DNA of 64,000 bases from positions 248,001-312,000 of the forward strand of contig JAEZLR010000029.1 of NCBI GenBank assembly GCA_023415205.1, written 5' to 3'. The stretch comes from Bacillota bacterium (lineage in GTDB: Bacteria > Bacillota > Clostridia > DSM-8532). This document shows, piece by piece, positions 18,268 through 26,513 of this stretch; position 1 is the first letter of the stretch, and each line of letters opens with the position of its first letter. Both the position numbers and the translations under genes were made by a program. Under the pieces are notes generated by a model. The model saw nothing but the letters and a program-made list of their open reading frames with translations. It was not told the DNA's origin and did no database searches.

Positions 18268-18298
18268 ATAGCCCCCCATTACTGGATAATGACAAGGA

Positions 18299-19423
18299 TT
18301 ACTGAATCTTTACAGAATTTTTAAGAGCCTGATATGAAGCATCATCCATAGATGTACCTGTTTCGTCAAAGAAAGATGCTGCCTTCATTTCACCCTTTTC
18401 AAATTTCACAAAAAGTTCTTCCATCTCTTTTTGAATAGCCTCGGGAACGCTCTTCTTGTAAATATCATTTCTTACGAAGGTAGCACCGCCATTGGCAACG
18501 CCATAAACCTCAACAGTACCCCAGCCTATCTGTTCGCCCTTGGAGATTCTCTCAAGTGCGTAGTAAGCCATATAACCCCAGTCCTTAATAGCAGATGTCA
18601 TAATACAGTTAGCTTGAGCGTCGTCTTTGCCTACGAAGGGTAAAGCCATGTCAACGTCAACGCCTATACCCCAGTTGCCGCTTGCTTTAGCCGCATCAAG
18701 GATACCATAAGAAGCAGGACCGGCGATGGCATAAACGATATCAGCGCCCTGACGGTATTGTGCAAGAGCAATTTCTTTAGCCTTTGCCTGGTCAACGAAG
18801 TCACCAATGGCACCGACAGCCACCTGGATATTGGGGTTGGCAGCCTTAGCACCGTCTATGTATCCAACAATAAAGTCACACAAAACAGGGTATTCAACAC
18901 CAACAATACCGCCTATTTTTCCGGTCTTGCTCATTTTTGCAGCAAGATAACCAACCAGGAAGGAACACTCATTCTGCTTAGCCATACATCCAACCCAGTT
19001 CTTCAAGCCCTCGATGTCGGGCTGATCCAGAGGAGCATCCAGGGTGATGTACTTGATGTCAGGATTTTCATGAGCTGAAGCAACTGCAACGTCAACCAAA
19101 CCTGATCCGGAACCGCAGATGATGATATCGGGCTCCTGATCAACAGCTTCGGCCATTGCCGCATTAAACTTGGCAGGATCAGTGGGGCATTCAATGTAGA
19201 CATATTCCATACCAAAGTCTGCGGCGCCTTTTATCGCCCCTTCATTGATAGCGTCTGCAGTTGAGTTATCACCTAATTTTGATCCAAGGTAAACTACTTT
19301 GAGTGGATTCTGATTGGATGAAGAGCTTCCCGGTGAGGGGGCGCTACCGCCGTTACTGCCACCGCACGCAACCATGGAGAGGGAAATTGCTAAGATCAGT
19401 ACAAGTGCCAATAGTCTTTTCAT
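18299..19423 (-). CDS. BMP-family ABC transporter substrate-binding lipoprotein
   Basis: About 374 residues. The start is placed at the second ATG of MKMKRLL because AAAGGAG is 8 bp before it. A lipoprotein signal follows (KRLLALVLILAISLSMVAC-GG) with the lipobox Cys near residue 20, then a Ser/Gly linker (SNGGSAPSPGSSSSNQNP). The body matches the Bmp/Med family (PnrA, BmpA, YufN): VVYLGSKLGDNSTADAINEGAIKGA, IIICGSGSGLVDVAVASAHENPDIKYITLD, GADIVYAIAGPASYGILDAAK and GIGVDVDMALP. PnrA binds purine nucleosides in a pocket with stacked aromatics. It is the first gene of the ten-gene operon and is anchored on the outer face of the membrane. Ligand to be determined. Confidence 0.92.
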   Translation of the reverse strand: MKRLLALVLILAISLSMVACGGSNGGSAPSPGSSSSNQNPLKVVYLGSKLGDNSTADAINEGAIKGAADFGMEYVYIECPTDPAKFNAAMAEAVDQEPDIIICGSGSGLVDVAVASAHENPDIKYITLDAPLDQPDIEGLKNWVGCMAKQNECSFLVGYLAAKMSKTGKIGGIVGVEYPVLCDFIVGYIDGAKAANPNIQVAVGAIGDFVDQAKAKEIALAQYRQGADIVYAIAGPASYGILDAAKASGNWGIGVDVDMALPFVGKDDAQANCIMTSAIKDWGYMAYYALERISKGEQIGWGTVEVYGVANGGATFVRNDIYKKSVPEAIQKEMEELFVKFEKGEMKAASFFDETGTSMDDASYQALKNSVKIQ

Positions 19424-19497
19424 TTTCATTTCTCCTTTTGAACTTTTTTTGATCTTTTTCTGAATGTTTTGTGTGAGTTTTGGTGGATCATATGGAT

Positions 19498-19526
19498 ATT
19501 TTACCAACAACTCCTTCAATAGTCAA
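19498..19526 (-). promoter_or_regulatory. Promoter of the BMP-kinase-SIS-YjbQ operon
   Basis: Minus-strand -35 TTGACT (19526-19521), 17-bp spacer, -10 TAAAAT (19503-19498), about 75 bp before the lipoprotein start codon. Confidence 0.65.
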
Positions 19527-19539
19527 CGACATTTTTTAT

Positions 19540-19559
19540 ATTTCGACTAATTTCGACTT
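19540..19559. promoter_or_regulatory. Tandem 10-bp repeat, candidate DeoR operator
   Basis: ATTTCGACTA followed directly by ATTTCGACTT, a 10-bp-period direct repeat that would put both copies on the same helix face. It lies 14 bp upstream of the -35 of the minus-strand operon and upstream of the plus-strand promoter. Tandem TTTCG-type repeats are known operators of some DeoR-family regulators such as AgaR. Linking it to the regulator at 8022-8753 is inference. Confidence 0.5.
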
Positions 19560-19607
19560 TTAATAAATTCAATTTTTTGCCATTTTGATTTATTTTATCC
19601 CATCCGC

Positions 19608-19637
19608 TTGACTTTTAGTTCAAATTTGAGTTACATT
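19608..19637 (+). promoter_or_regulatory. Promoter of RhaT-like/BtpA genes
   Basis: -35 TTGACT (19608-19613), 18-bp spacer, -10 TACATT (19632-19637), about 75 bp upstream of the permease start. Motif and spacing only. Confidence 0.5.
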
Positions 19638-19712
19638 AAAGCAGTAAATTCAATATTTCTTCATCATACTGCTGATTAAAATTCATAAAAGATTCACGAA
19701 GGAGCACTTTTT

Positions 19713-20717
19713 ATGGCAACTTACTTTTCAACCACGACTTCCATTCTTCTTACTCTGTTTGCGGCTGCTCTTTGGGGCAGTTGGATGCAAGTTGTAAAGC
19801 TAAAGCGCAATTATCCCATTACAGGTATCATCTTCTGGCTATATACCTTCGCCTTTGTCTTTATATGGATAATTACTTTAGCTCTGTCTCCGGCCCTTTT
19901 GCCTGATGGAATTATTTCTGCTACTGTCAGCCAATCCAAGCTTGTGGGGGAGATATTGCTAGGCGGCGCCATGATGTCCATGGGCATATATTTTAATCTG
20001 GTAGTAATGAACAGTATCGGCCTCATGCTTTCTACAACCATTTCAGGAGCCGTGGGAAGCCTCTTGGGTATTTTTACTTCCATCTCCAAAGAAGGACTAC
20101 CTGATAAACCTTTCGCCTTGGCCATGATTATTGCCACAGCGGTGATTTTTCTGCTGGCCAGCTATGTGTGCACCTATGCCTCTCAGATGTGTGGAAAAGA
20201 CCGGGCAGCAGCCAAAGGACTGGATACTAAAATAAAGAGCAAAAGCCCCGTCACCCTTCCCATCATTCTAATGATTTTACTCAATGCTGTACTGACCAAT
20301 GGATGGTCCATCGGTACGGCCAGCGGAACCGCTGCCGGATTCCCACCTATTTTGACTACCGCTTATCTGTGCACAGGCTCTTTCCTAAGCGTTTTTATTA
20401 TTACAGGCATCACTTTCACAATCACCAAGCAATGGAAGACCGTTTTCTGTATCGGGGAAAGCAAGCGCCCTATATTGCTCAGTTGTATATCCGGGCTTTG
20501 CCATTACGGCGGCAACCTCATCTCCATCTACTGCATGCCCGCCATTAGTGCCACCATATCCTTTCTGTTCGGGCGCACCGCTAATCTTTGGACATACTTC
20601 TGGGGCTTCTATTATAAAGAATTTGCGGGAGCCAAAAGAAAAACCCTGGTTATCCTGTTTTCCGGGATCTTTCTTTACTTTATGGGTCTGGCCTTTTTAT
20701 TCCTTTATAGCTACTAG
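19713..20717 (+). CDS. RhaT-like sugar permease (DMT superfamily)
   Basis: 334 residues with about ten hydrophobic segments; start ATG after GAAGGAGCACTTTTT. The N-terminal LFAAALWGSWMQVVKLKRNYPITGIIFWLYTFAFVF and the central GWSIGTASGTAAGFPPI resemble the L-rhamnose/proton symporter and related glucose/ribose permeases of the drug-metabolite transporter group. It is divergent from the BMP operon and shares the intergenic region with the tandem operator, so a second entry route for the same or a related compound, or export of an end product, is likely. Substrate not known. Confidence 0.75.
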   Translation: MATYFSTTTSILLTLFAAALWGSWMQVVKLKRNYPITGIIFWLYTFAFVFIWIITLALSPALLPDGIISATVSQSKLVGEILLGGAMMSMGIYFNLVVMNSIGLMLSTTISGAVGSLLGIFTSISKEGLPDKPFALAMIIATAVIFLLASYVCTYASQMCGKDRAAAKGLDTKIKSKSPVTLPIILMILLNAVLTNGWSIGTASGTAAGFPPILTTAYLCTGSFLSVFIITGITFTITKQWKTVFCIGESKRPILLSCISGLCHYGGNLISIYCMPAISATISFLFGRTANLWTYFWGFYYKEFAGAKRKTLVILFSGIFLYFMGLAFLFLYSY

Positions 20718-20796
20718 CCGTAGGACGAACACTATTTCTGGCATTAATCCTTCACTTTAAGTGAGCAAAATCTATACATAAAGAGAGGTAAAGAAG

Positions 20797-21591
20797 ATGT
20801 TCAAAGAGTCATTAGGGAAAAAATTAGTATTTGGTTTGATCCATTTAAAGCCCTTTCCAGGAACGCCTTACTATAAGGAAGGCGATCTGGACCTATCTAT
20901 GGAAAAAGCAATTGCCAACGCCAAGGCACTCATTGAGGGCGGCGCCGATGGATGCCTTATACAATCGGTGGACAAGGTCTATCCGGCAACCGATGATACC
21001 GATTATGTACGTGTGTCCTCTTTGGCCGTTATTGCCCAGGAGGTAAGACGTATGGCCGGCCCCGATTTCAAGATTGGCGTACAGCTTATGTGGAACTGTA
21101 TCACGCCTTCTTTAGCAGTTGCAAAGGCCTGTAAGGCAGATTTTACCCGCTGCACCGCCCTTATCGGTACCACAGAGTCCATTTTTGGAAGAGTGGAAGC
21201 CAATCCCCTGAAGATCATGAATTACAGAAACAGCATTCATGCACAGACTGTTGATATGATCGCAGAGATTTCAGGCTATCATTTCCTGGGCGAGTATGAC
21301 AAAGCAAACCTCCAGTCTCTTGCAAGAGGAGCTATGACTGTGGGCGCCAATGCTGTTGAGATCTACCATAAGGACGAAGAGCTTAACAATCGCATGGTCA
21401 TGGATGTCAAGGAGCTTTCCAGTGACATCCCCGTGGTGCTTGGAGGCGGTACCGATGTTGAGAATGTTCAGCGCCGTATGAAGCATGCAGATGCCGTTCT
21501 TGTGGGAAGATGCTTTGAAAACGGAAATTGGGGCGGCAACATTGATGCTGAAATCGTTAAGGAATATGTAGGAAGACTACGCTCCATTTAG
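20797..21591 (+). CDS. BtpA/SgcQ-family TIM-barrel protein
   Basis: 264 residues, ATG after AGAGAGGTAAAGAAG. Family pattern: GLIHLKPFPGTP at the first strand (HLxPLPGTP in the family), then ALIEGGADGCLIQSVDK, KIGVQLMWN and a C-terminal phosphate-binding type end (IPVVLGGGTDVENVQRRMKHADAVLVGRCFENGN). BtpA was named for photosystem I biogenesis in cyanobacteria, but the family also includes SgcQ of a sugar operon in E. coli and is a probable phosphosugar or nucleoside-derivative enzyme. It lies 79 bp after the permease and probably shares its transcript. The location supports a catabolic role in this sugar/nucleoside cluster. Confidence 0.85.
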   Translation: MFKESLGKKLVFGLIHLKPFPGTPYYKEGDLDLSMEKAIANAKALIEGGADGCLIQSVDKVYPATDDTDYVRVSSLAVIAQEVRRMAGPDFKIGVQLMWNCITPSLAVAKACKADFTRCTALIGTTESIFGRVEANPLKIMNYRNSIHAQTVDMIAEISGYHFLGEYDKANLQSLARGAMTVGANAVEIYHKDEELNNRMVMDVKELSSDIPVVLGGGTDVENVQRRMKHADAVLVGRCFENGNWGGNIDAEIVKEYVGRLRSI

Positions 21592-21622
21592 TCCATAATC
21601 AATTTAAGAAAACATGAAACGA

Positions 21623-21673
21623 AAAAGAGCGAACATCCACGATTTCATAGCAGATCAGGGCGTTCGCTCTTTT
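21623..21673 (+). terminator. Terminator after btpA-like gene
   Basis: 12-bp perfect arms AAAAGAGCGAAC / GTTCGCTCTTTT with a 27-nt loop, ending in TTTTATTT. Confidence 0.75.
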
Positions 21674-21852
21674 ATTTATGAAGCGTTATAACGTTTAAAA
21701 TGTTTTCGATCCGCAGTGGGCTTGAATGATTCCTTTTGTCATTTCCCATATTCACCATTAAGAAAATGGCATAATATCATGGTTTTATATTATATAGTCT
21801 TGTAATGAATCCTTGCCTGACATAAAATGTAATTCCGTAAGGAGGCTTTTTC

Positions 21853-22584
21853 ATGCAGGAAGAAATGGGGAGAAAAAACCAAAATCATATTGAACCAAGG
21901 ATTCTGGCGGCAGCCGACCTTCTTGCAACAGCCGTTCATGACCTAAAGAATCCCTTATCAGTGATTCGGGGCCTTGGTGAATTAGGAAAGGCTGCTTCTG
22001 ATTCTCAGAAAGACAGTCAGTACTTCAATAGAATCATCAAGCAGGTGGATACGCTGGATCACATGGTTATTGACCTTTTAAGCGCTTTCAAACCCCACTA
22101 TCCCACAAAAATGAATCCCACAAGCATTATTCAGGACTTACTGGCGGCTCTTGAGCCCTTACTTTCAACTCAGTCCATTGAGGTTCATTTTCATTCTACC
22201 TGTGACAGGTGTATCCATCTTTATGAGGTGCAGTTCAGACGAGCCGTTCAGAATCTGTTGGACAACGCTATAAAGGCAATGCCCCATGGAGGTATGCTGG
22301 AGGTGTCTGTAGAGGACCATTCGACGGATGTACTTATTTCTATTGGAGATACCGGCTCGGGGATTCCTAAAAACGTTTGTAAAGAAGTCTTTGAACCCTA
22401 TTTCTACAGGCGTCAGGATGGGACGGGCTTAGGGCTTTTCCTCACCCAGCATGTCATTGTTGATATCCATCAGGGTCGCCTGTGGTTTGAGAGCAGTGAA
22501 AACGCAGGGACCACCTTCTACATTTCTCTTCCGACACCGGAAAGGATTAATCTTAAGAATCCTGGCTCAGGGGCTTTTTCCTGA
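21853..22584 (+). CDS. Orphan cytoplasmic sensor histidine kinase
   Basis: 243 residues, ATG after TAAGGAGGCTTTTTC. It has only the transmitter: H-box HDLKNPLSVIRGLGELG at about residue 36, N-box LLDNAIKAMPHGG, G1 GDTGSGIPKNV and G2 GTGLGLFLTQHVI. There is no membrane segment and only about 30 residues before the H-box, so no sensor domain is visible; such proteins resemble the soluble sporulation kinases that feed Spo0F/Spo0A. No response regulator is adjacent. The 3' end overlaps the convergent DUF1576 gene by 32 bp. Confidence 0.88.
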   Translation: MQEEMGRKNQNHIEPRILAAADLLATAVHDLKNPLSVIRGLGELGKAASDSQKDSQYFNRIIKQVDTLDHMVIDLLSAFKPHYPTKMNPTSIIQDLLAALEPLLSTQSIEVHFHSTCDRCIHLYEVQFRRAVQNLLDNAIKAMPHGGMLEVSVEDHSTDVLISIGDTGSGIPKNVCKEVFEPYFYRRQDGTGLGLFLTQHVIVDIHQGRLWFESSENAGTTFYISLPTPERINLKNPGSGAFS

Positions 22585-23797
22585 GGGCCGAGACCAAAGG
22601 AAAAATGACCAGAAAAACAATTCCCCCCGCATAACCGTTATTATAGAGGTTCATACCGCTATAGCCCCCTCCCGCATGAAGGACAACCGATGAATGAATA
22701 AACCCCGACAAAATTCCCACCCATGGACCAAAAGCTCCCGCCAGGGGTGCTAGTGTGGTTGAAAAAAGGGCGGCGATCTGTATAGAAGGGTCGGTCAAAG
22801 CAAATTGTTTTGTGACTCCTCCCAAAACCACCCCCATAATAACCGGAATCATATTCCTGGGATGCTTTCCATAGGCACTGAAAGCCATAATAGAAAATAT
22901 CCCCCCCAGGGTGGGGCCGTTAAAATCCCCACCGATAAGCAATATATAGGAGGTTGCGATAATCCCGTTCACCCCCATGTTAACCAGTACGGGCGCTTTA
23001 CCGTAGCGCTTTATAAAATCACAGGGACACTTTCCCGAGCTTTTCAAAAGCTCCCCATATCTTTTAAAAACCCTTTTGTCCAGCACCAGCCCTAGAAGAA
23101 CGAGAAGGATGCACCCTAGATATAATGGCGGAACAAACAGAGGGTTATTCCCTACTGACCAGAAGGACAGCGAACTTAGTATCACACCATAGGACTTCAT
23201 GATGGGAACAATAACCAAGGCTAGAAGACCACAGGCAAATCCTACATTGTAAAGGATATACCCCTTATGAATGGTTTTTGTAAAGGCCGCAAGCACTGGC
23301 ACGACAAAGCCAATGGAAACGCCAAGGACAATGGCCACAAGAACATTCATCATGAGAAGGCCATCCTTGAAAAAGACAAAGCTGATGATGGGGCTCAAGG
23401 CCGTTGAGAGAAGGCCTATGCAAAGATACTCGGAAAAAGGCTTTCTTACAACTTTGGTATACAGGTAGGAGCCCAGAAGAATAAACCAGATGTTAAATAT
23501 GTTTTTCCCAAAGAGGGAGAACCCGAACATCAGGCCTACCACCGCGACGGTATAACCCCCGGCCTCTACCCGGTTGTAATATAAAAGTCCTATGGAACAA
23601 AGAGTAACGATGGAGGCATTGATAATAGCCGGGCCCACTCCTGCGATTTCCATATAGTCGGTGATAAGAATATCGCTGGAGAAGAGTATTTTTCTAAACC
23701 CTGCAAGGACTTGGGAAATATCGCTTAACATAAATCCATAGACCAGAAAACCTAACGCTCCAAAAAGCATTGATAGATATACCGCATTTTTTCTCAT
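22553..23797 (-). CDS. DUF1576 polytopic membrane protein
   Basis: About 414 residues from the ATG at 23797 (GGGGCGGTG upstream); an upstream in-frame start adds 20 polar residues. Around ten to twelve hydrophobic segments, for example LSMLFGALGFLVYGFML at the N-terminus and GGIVFLVIFPLVSAL at the C-terminus. Central conserved stretches IIATSYILLIGGDFNGPTLGGIFSIMAFSAYGKHPRNMIPV and LVHAGGGYSGMNLYNNGYAGG-type residues match DUF1576 proteins of Firmicutes, of unknown function. Gly-rich half-membrane loops suggest a transporter. Convergent with the histidine kinase gene, with overlapping 3' ends. Confidence 0.82.
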   Translation of the reverse strand: MRKNAVYLSMLFGALGFLVYGFMLSDISQVLAGFRKILFSSDILITDYMEIAGVGPAIINASIVTLCSIGLLYYNRVEAGGYTVAVVGLMFGFSLFGKNIFNIWFILLGSYLYTKVVRKPFSEYLCIGLLSTALSPIISFVFFKDGLLMMNVLVAIVLGVSIGFVVPVLAAFTKTIHKGYILYNVGFACGLLALVIVPIMKSYGVILSSLSFWSVGNNPLFVPPLYLGCILLVLLGLVLDKRVFKRYGELLKSSGKCPCDFIKRYGKAPVLVNMGVNGIIATSYILLIGGDFNGPTLGGIFSIMAFSAYGKHPRNMIPVIMGVVLGGVTKQFALTDPSIQIAALFSTTLAPLAGAFGPWVGILSGFIHSSVVLHAGGGYSGMNLYNNGYAGGIVFLVIFPLVSALRKKPLSQDS

Positions 23798-23845
23798 TAT
23801 GCACCGCCCCGAGTAGTCTAGCTGGAGAAAAATGTTGTGGTTAAT

Positions 23846-23923
23846 GTGATGCATCACTGCATTTTCAAGAAAGGAAATTCACTTTTTATTGAAAGTATAG
23901 CAAAAAACTGAGTGTTGTCGCAA
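23846..23923 (-). promoter_or_regulatory. Promoter and palindrome upstream of DUF1576 gene
   Basis: Minus-strand -35 TTGCGA (23923-23918), 18-bp spacer, -10 TATACT (23899-23894). Downstream of it in the leader lies a perfect 12-bp palindrome GTGATGCATCAC (23846-23857) that could be an operator. Confidence 0.5.
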
Positions 23924-23927
23924 GGCT

Positions 23928-23971
23928 AAAACGACAAATAACCTGATGTTCAGCAGATTATTTGTCGTTTT
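23928..23971. terminator. Strong bidirectional hairpin terminator
   Basis: 14-bp perfect arms AAAACGACAAATAA / TTATTTGTCGTTTT. The loop can extend the stem by four pairs, leaving an 8-nt loop. A/T runs on both sides fit a terminator insulating the DUF1576 promoter from the YjfB-like gene. Confidence 0.7.
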
Positions 23972-24113
23972 ATGTCATAAAGAGACCTGTTTACTTCCCC
24001 CTGAGAATGATTCGCTTGCTGCTTAAGTAGGTGAGCTTATGGGTAACAGGCTGAATGATGAAATCAAAGGTATCATGAATTTAACATAATCCTTACCCGT
24101 TTATAAGTAAACA

Positions 24114-24136
24114 GGCTGTGAGGAAACCTCACAGCC
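24114..24136 (-). terminator. Hairpin after yjfB-like gene
   Basis: 10-bp arms GGCTGTGAGG / CCTCACAGCC with an AAA loop, 24 bp after the yjfB-like stop codon. The T-tract in the minus direction is weak (TGTTTACTT). Confidence 0.6.
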
Positions 24137-24159
24137 TTAAAACGCTCAATCATCGCCCT

Positions 24160-24336
24160 TTATATTTTGACATCCAAATGATTTCCCACATGGGGAGAAA
24201 CACTTTGTTCCATGGCTTTTATCAAATTATCGTTATTGACCTTGGCACTGTCCATGACCTTCTTGAAAATGGCAAGCCCTGCTTGCTGGGAAATCCTGCT
24301 TTGGTTTAAAGAGATAGAGAGTGCTGCTATATCCAT
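24160..24336 (-). CDS. YjfB-family putative motility protein
   Basis: 58 residues from the ATG at 24336, supported by AAAGGAGATGATTTT. MDIAALSISLNQSRISQQAGLAIFKKVMDSAKVNN matches the short YjfB family (the MDIAALS start and amphipathic helix are characteristic); in Bacillus relatives the gene is linked to the motility regulon. It is divergent from the chemoreceptor gene, which fits a motility link. Molecular role unknown. Confidence 0.75.
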   Translation of the reverse strand: MDIAALSISLNQSRISQQAGLAIFKKVMDSAKVNNDNLIKAMEQSVSPHVGNHLDVKI

Positions 24337-24527
24337 AAAATCATCTCCTTTTGATGATTTACCCATTTTAAACGACTCAAATCATGTCCATGCATATTTT
24401 TTTAATAACTACCACCATTTTTATCCTTTGCTTCAACGTATTGTTTTCATACGGTAAATTGTGGTATAAATTAAATACTTTCTGCTCTGCCAGATTGAAT
24501 TTTTGCTGCATTAATCGAGGAGTTTAT

Positions 24528-26279
24528 ATGAGAACACGGTTCAAATTCAACAACCTGAAACTTCGGACCAAACTGATTCTTCCCCTTATCGCCCCCATTA
24601 TTGCCCTCATTATCAGCTCAGTCATATCAGGAGTACGCTCCAAAGAGATGACCTCCCATCTCATCAACAGCCTGTATTACGATCTACAACAAAGCTCTGA
24701 TTTATTGCTCAATGCCGATCGGGATCTTTATCAGGCTCTTGTGGATCAGGATAGACTCCTCAAAGGTGATGCCCTGGATATTGCTCAAACCAAGGCCTCC
24801 TACACTGAAAATATGAAGCAAACCTATGACCGTGTTCACCAGGCCAAGGAGATCATGAATCAGAGTCCGGAGCTTCTGGGCAATACCCATTCCGCAGAAA
24901 GAAATGCCCTGGCCCTTCAAGCCTTTGATGACTTTGACGTCAACTATAGCCTATGGATGGGTCTCTACAACGTGGATACCAATACGCTCAAGGATAGCAC
25001 CCAAGCAGCCGCCGCCTTTGAAAGCACACGGGGTGCCATTGACCTCATCGTGGATTTACTTGACGAATATGCTCAGGATCTTGTAAACCAAGTCACCGCG
25101 GCTGTGGCTAAAAACATTGAGAACTCTAAACTCATCACCATTCTATCCTTGTTAACTTCTCTTGCCTTTGCTGTAATCGTCATTTTAAATATCACCAAGC
25201 GCACCCGCCTGACTGTGGATTTCCTTCAAAAAACAGCCAATTTCGACCTGACCCACGACCCACGCTACGATGGTCTAACACGGGAGAGGGATGAATTTGG
25301 TCAGATTATCAAGGCAGAGGAGAAAACACGGACATCCCTTAGGGAAATGATCAAAAAGGTTGTTGATGAAACCGATAAGCTCACGAGGGCCGTTTTGGAT
25401 ACCAACAGCAATATGCAGCATCTGGAAGAGGGTATAGAGGAAATTTCCGCGACCACCCAGGAGCTCTCGGCAGGCATGGAGGAAACCGCAGCTTCCACCG
25501 AGGAGATGAACGCCACCTCTCAGGAAATTGAAGCAGCGGTTCAGAGCATTGCCGAAAGAGCCCAGACCGGGGTTCATGTTGCCAATGAAATTAGCAGGCG
25601 CGCTGAAGAATTGGGGGAAACTTTCAAAATCTCCTTCCAAAACAGTACCTCAATGATTGAAAATTCCAAAATCAAGCTTCAAAAAGCCCTGGAGGAATCC
25701 AAGGCTGTGGAGCAGATCGATAAACTCGCCGAATCCATTATGCAGATTACCTCCCAAACTAATCTGCTAGCTCTTAATGCAGCCATAGAGGCTGCGCGGG
25801 CGGGTGAGAACGGCAAGGGCTTTGCGGTTGTCGCCAACGAAATCCGAACCCTCGCTGAGAACTCCAGAAATGCGGTAACTGAAATACAACGGGTTATTCA
25901 GGGGGTCACCCAATCGGTTGAACACCTGTCCGACAGCTCCAATGAGCTGTTATCCTTTGTAGCCGAAGATGTGAACAGGGATTATCATGTTATGCTTTCC
26001 ACCACTCAACAATATGACAAGGATTCAGATCAGATCAATGGCCTTGTCACCGATTTCAGTGCAACCTCCCAACAACTGCTGGCCTCTATTCAGAACATGG
26101 TAAAGGCCATTACTGAAGTAACCAGCGCTGCCAACGAGGGAGCCTCCGGAACCAACAATATCGCCGAAAAGACCAACGCAGCCATAAACAATGCCAATAA
26201 TGTTATCTCCAGCATTAATTCAACAAAGGAAGGGGCAGGGATCCTTAAGGAGATGGTTGCAAGGTTCAAAATCGACTAA
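24528..26279 (+). CDS. Methyl-accepting chemotaxis protein
   Basis: 583 residues from the ATG at 24528 (CGAGGAGTTTAT upstream); the longer open frame lacks a ribosome binding site. TM1 at about residues 15-37 (ILPLIAPIIALIISSVIS), a periplasmic four-helix-type ligand domain (SDLLLNADRDLYQALVDQ), TM2 near 205-225 (ITILSLLTSLAFAVIVIL), a short HAMP-like linker, then the signalling domain with the near-invariant hairpin tip QTNLLALNAAIEAARAGENG-KGFAVVANEIRTLAENS. Glu/Gln-rich methylation helices flank it. It senses an unknown extracellular ligand and controls CheA. Transcribed divergently from the yjfB-like gene. Confidence 0.93.
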   Translation: MRTRFKFNNLKLRTKLILPLIAPIIALIISSVISGVRSKEMTSHLINSLYYDLQQSSDLLLNADRDLYQALVDQDRLLKGDALDIAQTKASYTENMKQTYDRVHQAKEIMNQSPELLGNTHSAERNALALQAFDDFDVNYSLWMGLYNVDTNTLKDSTQAAAAFESTRGAIDLIVDLLDEYAQDLVNQVTAAVAKNIENSKLITILSLLTSLAFAVIVILNITKRTRLTVDFLQKTANFDLTHDPRYDGLTRERDEFGQIIKAEEKTRTSLREMIKKVVDETDKLTRAVLDTNSNMQHLEEGIEEISATTQELSAGMEETAASTEEMNATSQEIEAAVQSIAERAQTGVHVANEISRRAEELGETFKISFQNSTSMIENSKIKLQKALEESKAVEQIDKLAESIMQITSQTNLLALNAAIEAARAGENGKGFAVVANEIRTLAENSRNAVTEIQRVIQGVTQSVEHLSDSSNELLSFVAEDVNRDYHVMLSTTQQYDKDSDQINGLVTDFSATSQQLLASIQNMVKAITEVTSAANEGASGTNNIAEKTNAAINNANNVISSINSTKEGAGILKEMVARFKID

Positions 26280-26325
26280 GCAACTTGTCTATTTGGTGAA
26301 ATATGAGAATATAATATAAAAGTGA

Positions 26326-26354
26326 AAACTCGAGGTCATCATCCTCGGGTTTTT
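26326..26354 (+). terminator. Terminator after chemoreceptor gene
   Basis: Stem AACTCGAGG / CCTCGGGTT with a 6-nt loop followed by TTTTT. Confidence 0.75.
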
Positions 26355-26513
26355 CATACCCTGCTTTATAATAACAATAGCGTGAATTTTTAGGTAGTCT
26401 CACTGTAGAACTCTATTGTCATCAATTTTTGTAATTTACTGATAATAACATTTGGATAATTATCGTAATTCCCTTATAATTGAACTAATATTCTTTATAG
26501 GAGGTATCTGCCC

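Noticed and set aside
24337..24527. Sigma-D (motility) promoter between the yjfB-like gene and the chemoreceptor
   Set aside because: A TAAA and a GCCAGAT-like element exist, but the spacing and the second hexamer deviate too far from TAAA-N15-GCCGATAA.
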